Positions 60,380 to 64,000 of a DNA stretch of 64,000 bases are shown here, piece by piece. This stretch comes from Alisma plantago-aquatica. Taxonomy: Eukaryota > Streptophyta > Magnoliopsida > Alismatales > Alismataceae. The position numbers were made by a program, and so were the translations under genes. Where the stretch lies: positions 544,196,879-544,260,878 of the forward strand of contig OY856413.1 of NCBI GenBank assembly GCA_963693085.1, in the 5' to 3' direction. Each line of letters starts with the position of its first letter. Positions within the stretch are counted from its first letter, which is position 1. Under the pieces are notes generated by a model, which was not told where the DNA came from, did not search any database, and saw only the letters and a list, made by a program, of their open reading frames with translations.

Positions 60380-60600
60380 TATTTACTCCTAATGTAGCCA
60401 GTAAATTGTGTAAGCCACAAAGGTCAATCTATGGATTGGAGAAAGCATTTCGAGCCTAGAATCTTCATTTTGTTGAGATAGGAAAATAGTTTGTCTTTAT
60501 TTGGATTGAAGATGAACCTTGTGTTTACAAGAAGGTTAGTGGCAACACAATTTTATTTTTCATATTGTGTGTATATGGCATATTATTGATGGGAAATGAA
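60380..60600 (+). pseudogene. Copia-2, third segment: reverse transcriptase, truncated
   Basis: Continues exactly from 47304: 'KLCKPQRSIYGLEKAFRA', a stop, 'DEPCVYKKVSGN' near 60508, and the catalytic region near 60570, where 'CVYGILLMGNE' has Gly-Ile for the Asp-Asp of the YVDD box. Copia-2 ends at about 60600 against a Sirevirus-like LTR. Loss of the catalytic Asp pair shows long inactivity. Confidence 0.85.
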
Positions 60601-61050
60601 GTTGGATCTATGATGTGCTTTAGAGGGGGGTGAATAGAGATAAAACCACTTAAACAAAATTCATTATACCTTCAAGTTATATCCCGATATAATATTGCAT
60701 ATATAAACTTTGAGTGCAACTAAACATACATAGCATGGGAGAGAGAGACTGAACAAGCACAAGATAACACAAGCTATGTATAGTGGTTTCAACCTCCAAA
60801 ATAGATGTATGTACACTACCTAGAGAGTTCAACCTCTAGGATCTTCAACCATGTCTCACTTCTTATATTCCATTATAAGAGTTGCAACATAAGACCTCCC
60901 TATTCAAGGTTAAGGGTACCTAGCATTACCTTTGAGGACAAGGGATCCAATAATCTTACAAAGGAGTTACTATCCATGACCAAGAGTTATCTACTACCAA
61001 GGACTTACTTACTATACCAACAAGTCTTCTGCCTTCTTTAAGGACTTACC
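60601..61050 (-). mobile_element. Sirevirus-like Copia 3' LTR, first part
   Basis: Begins 'gttggatctatg...tttagaggggggtgaatag'. It is interrupted after 'aggacttacc' by a solo LTR of the same family and resumes at 62662. The outer boundary with Copia-2 is uncertain by about 15 bases because Copia reading could extend into it. Minus orientation is given by the polypurine tract to the right of the LTR end at 63653. Confidence 0.7.
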
Positions 61051-61922
61051 TATTGGATCCTAGATGGGTGATTAGATGCTCTAGAGGGGGGTGAATAGAG
61101 TTGAATGCACTTAAACAAAATTCATTAGACCTTAAAGATATATGATAAGATAAGGTTGCTAAATAGGTAATTTGAGTGCAACTAAAACATACATAGAAAG
61201 GATGAGAGAGATTGAGAAAACACAAGTAGACAATCTATTTAGAGTGGTTCAACACTTCAAACTAGAAGTATGTCAGTCCACTTACCTAGAGAGGTCAACC
61301 TCTAGGATTTCCTAACCATTGCATTCTTATATTCATTCATAAGACTTACAATACATGACCAAACAAAGGACTTACCTATCCAATACAAAGATTCTTCAAC
61401 CTTACCAAGGACTTACCCACTTTGCAAGGAGTCTTCCGCCTTCTTCCAAGGACTTACCTACTCTTGCACAAGTCTTCAGCCTTGTAGGAGTTACCCACTC
61501 TTCTTAGATCTTCCGCCTTTGACTTCACCTTCACTCGGAGAAGCTTCCACCAAGGACTTACCCACTTGAGCAAGGAGTCTTCTGCCTTCACCAAGGGCTT
61601 ACCCACTCTTGCTCCAAGTCTTCATCCTTGATCTTCACCAAGGGACGCCTTCCCTTGTTCTTCTTCACCTCTCTTAGCCAATAGAGAGAACCTTCATCTT
61701 CATGATTGAAATGAGAGATGGGGAGGTGGTGGAAGTGAGAGCCTCACAAGATATACATGTAGGACTAGCTCTCTTACAGATTTCCTACTCACTCTAATGG
61801 ATGTAGCAAGTGATTAAGCTTAGAGAGAGAGAAGAGGTTGTAGGAAGCACTTAACTATAGAATAGGAACCTCACATAGAGTTTGCATTGAATGCTCAACC
61901 TTGGAATGAAGCCCAAGGGGTC

Positions 61923-61933
61923 CTATTTATAGC
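61923..61933 (-). promoter_or_regulatory. LTR TATA box
   Basis: Minus-strand CTATAAATAGG, a near-ideal plant TATA box, with the palindrome cluster just upstream (higher coordinates). In the outer LTR the matching place near 63030 is mutated. Confidence 0.65.
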
Positions 61934-62067
61934 TGGGGATGCCTCTTAGCCTTTGGGAACACTTGAGAACAAAAACTAGCCATTTTGTGGCTTGCAACGG
62001 ATATATTTTCACTTGTTGCAACTCCATAATGGCTAGAAGCACTTTTCTGCACTTTTCCATACAGTGC

Positions 62068-62290
62068 AATCGGTCGAGTTTCTATAGGGGTAACTCGACC
62101 GATAGAGTAAAAGACAAAGTTGATATTCAGACCATCGGTCGAGTATGTCCTGGGGAAACTCGACCGACCAATGAAAATCGAATTGGTCTAGTACTCCATC
62201 GGTCGAGTTCTGTGTAGTGTAAACTTGACCGATCAAAAGTTATTTTCAAGATCCAATCAGGATCGGTCGAGTTTGCAAGTCACAGAACTC
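62068..62290. repeat. Four palindromes of ATCGGTCGAGTT / AACTCGACCGAT
   Basis: Each pair is separated by 12-18 bases, for example 'atcggtcgagtt' then 'aactcgaccgat' at 62070-62102. The second, third and fourth are near 62132, 62189 and 62262. Sirevirus LTRs are known to carry palindromic repeats near the promoter. A diverged version ('gtcaattgagttgtc', 'aaactcaactgacc') is at about 63150-63310 in the outer LTR. Confidence 0.9.
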
Positions 62291-62661
62291 GACCGATGAA
62301 TAGCCAGATGTGAATTTTGGAAAATGGCTTTTGAGTGCTTAAACATTCGATCTAAGTGCTCCTGATTTTTTCTAAGATTAATTACAAGTCATACAATCAT
62401 TACAAGTGATTTACAACATGATTCTAATGGATTTACATCATATTACAAAAACATACACTTGTATTGACTTTGACTTGTCTTTTCTCCAATTTGATATGCG
62501 CCAGTTAGGGCATTTAGAGTGTGTCTATACCTAATCTGAAATCACTCAAGTAGAGACATTAGGCACCAATATGTGGAATGGTTAGTCATCATCAAAACAC
62601 GGGTTTAGTCAATTTAGACATGAGTCAACATTGACCTAATTGACCTTGAGTCAACATTACC

Positions 62662-63653
62662 CACTCTTGTAAAAAGTCTTTTTCCCTCAAAGAATTACCC
62701 ATTCTTGACTTTGATCTTCCGCCTTTAATTTCACCTTCACCAAGGAGCAGCTTTCACTAAGGGGATCCTTCCCTTCTTCACCTCTATTAGCCAAGAGAGA
62801 GAATGTTCATTGTCATGGTAGAATGAGAGATTGGGAGATGGAGGAAGTGAGAGCCTCACAAGATATGCATATAGGACTATCTATGTTACAAATCTCCTAC
62901 TCACTCTAATGGATGTAGAAAGTCATTAAGATTTTGAGAGTGGATAGAGGCTCATGGAGATAAATCTATCTCAACTATAATATAGGGACCTTCATAGTGC
63001 TTGTCTAACCATGGGATGAAGCCCAAGGGTTGCCTACTAGACAATAGAGACACTTAGGAATGAATTCTAGCCGTTTTGGGTGTTCCAACGGATATATTTT
63101 GACTTTTGCAACACTCCAACAATTAAAAACACTTTTCTACACTTTTCTATATGGTGTTGTGAGTTCAGTTGTCTTTTAATAAATGACCAACGACGGTGTA
63201 TGATAAGTCAAAGTGTAGGTGTCAATTGAGTTGTCACTAGGACAAACTCAACTGACCCTGGGAATTTGCCAAAAGCCAGATAGGTTGTCGGCTGAGTTGC
63301 CACCAGGACAAACTCAGTAGATAGGAAGCCTATATTGATTTTTGAAAAATGTCTAAAAGGCTTAAATATTCAAATTAAGTGCTCTTGGTTTTTTTTCTAA
63401 GCTTAATTATAAGTCATACAATCATTACAAGTGATTTACATCAAAAATTTACAAAGTACATTATCTATTCTTCAATCTTGATCTTTATGCATGCATGACT
63501 TGATTTCTCCAAGTTAGTATGAACAAGTTTAGGCATTTTGAGTGTGTTTATCCTATCTAAAAGCACTCAATTAGAAGCATTACACACAAAAGAGTGGAAT
63601 GGTTAATCGTCAAAATAAGGGATTAGTCAATTTAGACCTTGAGTCAACATCTC
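62662..63653 (-). mobile_element. Sirevirus-like Copia 3' LTR, second part
   Basis: Continues 60601-61050 beyond the solo LTR and aligns with 61430-62656 ('cttcaccaaggagcagcttt', 'gaagcccaaggg', 'tacaatcattacaagtg', 'gagtcaaca'). Ends at 63653 in CAACA. It is more decayed than the inserted solo LTR, as expected for the older host. Confidence 0.75.
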
Positions 63654-64000
63654 CCCCTTTTTGAAGATGACAAACCATTCCATAAATATATCAAAAGAAT
63701 TTAACTAAAGTCACACCTTTGGAGAAACCTAGGGATTTCATTATTCATATGCTCCCCCTTAATTGATGCTAATGGATTTCTCATACTCCCCCTCAATTGA
63801 TACTATTTCTCCTGCATGGTTAGCTTTCATAACATTTATATCAACTATGCCTTGTACTCATATATGTTCTATGTATCTGTGTTTTCCCATTTACATAAGA
63901 CATGTCTTCTTCCCCTTTGTCATTTCAAAAAGTGGGGGGGTTGAAGAGCCAAAACATAACTTGTTAGAAAAAAAATGAGTGTAAAATATCAAAAACTAAG
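63654..64000 (-). mobile_element. 3' end of the Sirevirus-like internal region, with several polypurine tracts
   Basis: Directly beside the LTR the minus strand reads AAAAAGGGGGAGA, the Sirevirus-type polypurine tract. Further purine tracts occur at about 63751 ('ctcccccttaattgatg') and 63785 ('ctccccctcaattgata'), with purine-rich ones near 63910 and 63935. Multiple tracts upstream of the 3' LTR are a published Sirevirus feature. No coding similarity is visible before the window ends. Confidence 0.7.

Larger units (their letters stand above)
61051..62656 (-). mobile_element. Solo LTR of the same Sirevirus-like family
   Basis: 1606 bp, 'TATTGGATCC...GAGTCAACA' (family ends TGTTG...CAACA), flanked by the perfect 5-bp duplication ttacc (61046-61050 and 62657-62661). 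No internal region is present. On the minus strand a TATA box (CTATAAATAGG) lies at 61933-61923, and upstream of it, at 62068-62290, are four palindromic pairs. The region 61370-61680 is a loose repeat of a 'caaggacttacccactc' word. Confidence 0.88.

Overview
This is plant nuclear DNA made almost entirely of nested transposable elements. The plant-restricted lineages seen are Athila, chromodomain Ty3/gypsy (Tekay/Del-like), Sirevirus-like Copia, a CACTA (En/Spm) transposon with TNP2, and an L1-type LINE. I see no host gene, tRNA, rRNA, prokaryotic gene or CRISPR array. The species cannot be named from the sequence; an angiosperm is the likeliest source.

Layout, left to right. 1-1662: right part of a gypsy-type LTR. 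1663-2500: unassigned. 2505-6600: remnant of an Athila element on the minus strand (protease, gag, tRNA-Asp-type PBS, LTR).

6620-40234: a degraded Copia element (Copia-1, plus strand) hosting a stack of insertions. Its integrase is split by an antisense solo LTR (7547-36068, near-TSD gtaca/gtacc). That solo LTR is split by a complete non-autonomous gypsy-type element carrying only gag (10564-34795, TSD agaag). That element is split three bases after its PBS by a 9.4-kb CACTA transposon (17435-26828, TSD tct). The CACTA carries an unbroken 1082-residue TNP2 transposase frame and a second gene, reconstructed here as 13 exons, joining a plant-transposase region to a Ulp1-like protease. The second gene has one premature stop. 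The 5' LTR of the gag-only element also holds a 1.5-kb Athila RT/RNase H fragment that its 3' LTR lacks.

40235-42010: unassigned. 42020-60600: a second decayed Copia (Copia-2). It is interrupted by LTR-type sequence with an internal duplication (42717-46643), then by a 13-kb chromodomain gypsy element on the minus strand (47305-60379, near-TSD gattt/tattt). A 5'-truncated LINE sits in that element's 5' LTR (56640-58837).

60601-64000: the 3' LTR and start of the internal region of a Sirevirus-like Copia on the minus strand. That LTR is itself split by a solo LTR of the same family (61051-62656, TSD ttacc).

Insertion order follows from the nesting. Copia-1, Copia-2 and the Athila remnant are oldest, the chromodomain gypsy is intermediate, and the gag-only element and its CACTA passenger are youngest. 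Little here looks active except possibly the CACTA transposase. Several LTR families share two themes: arrays of short palindromes, and a conserved block near the LTR 3' end.
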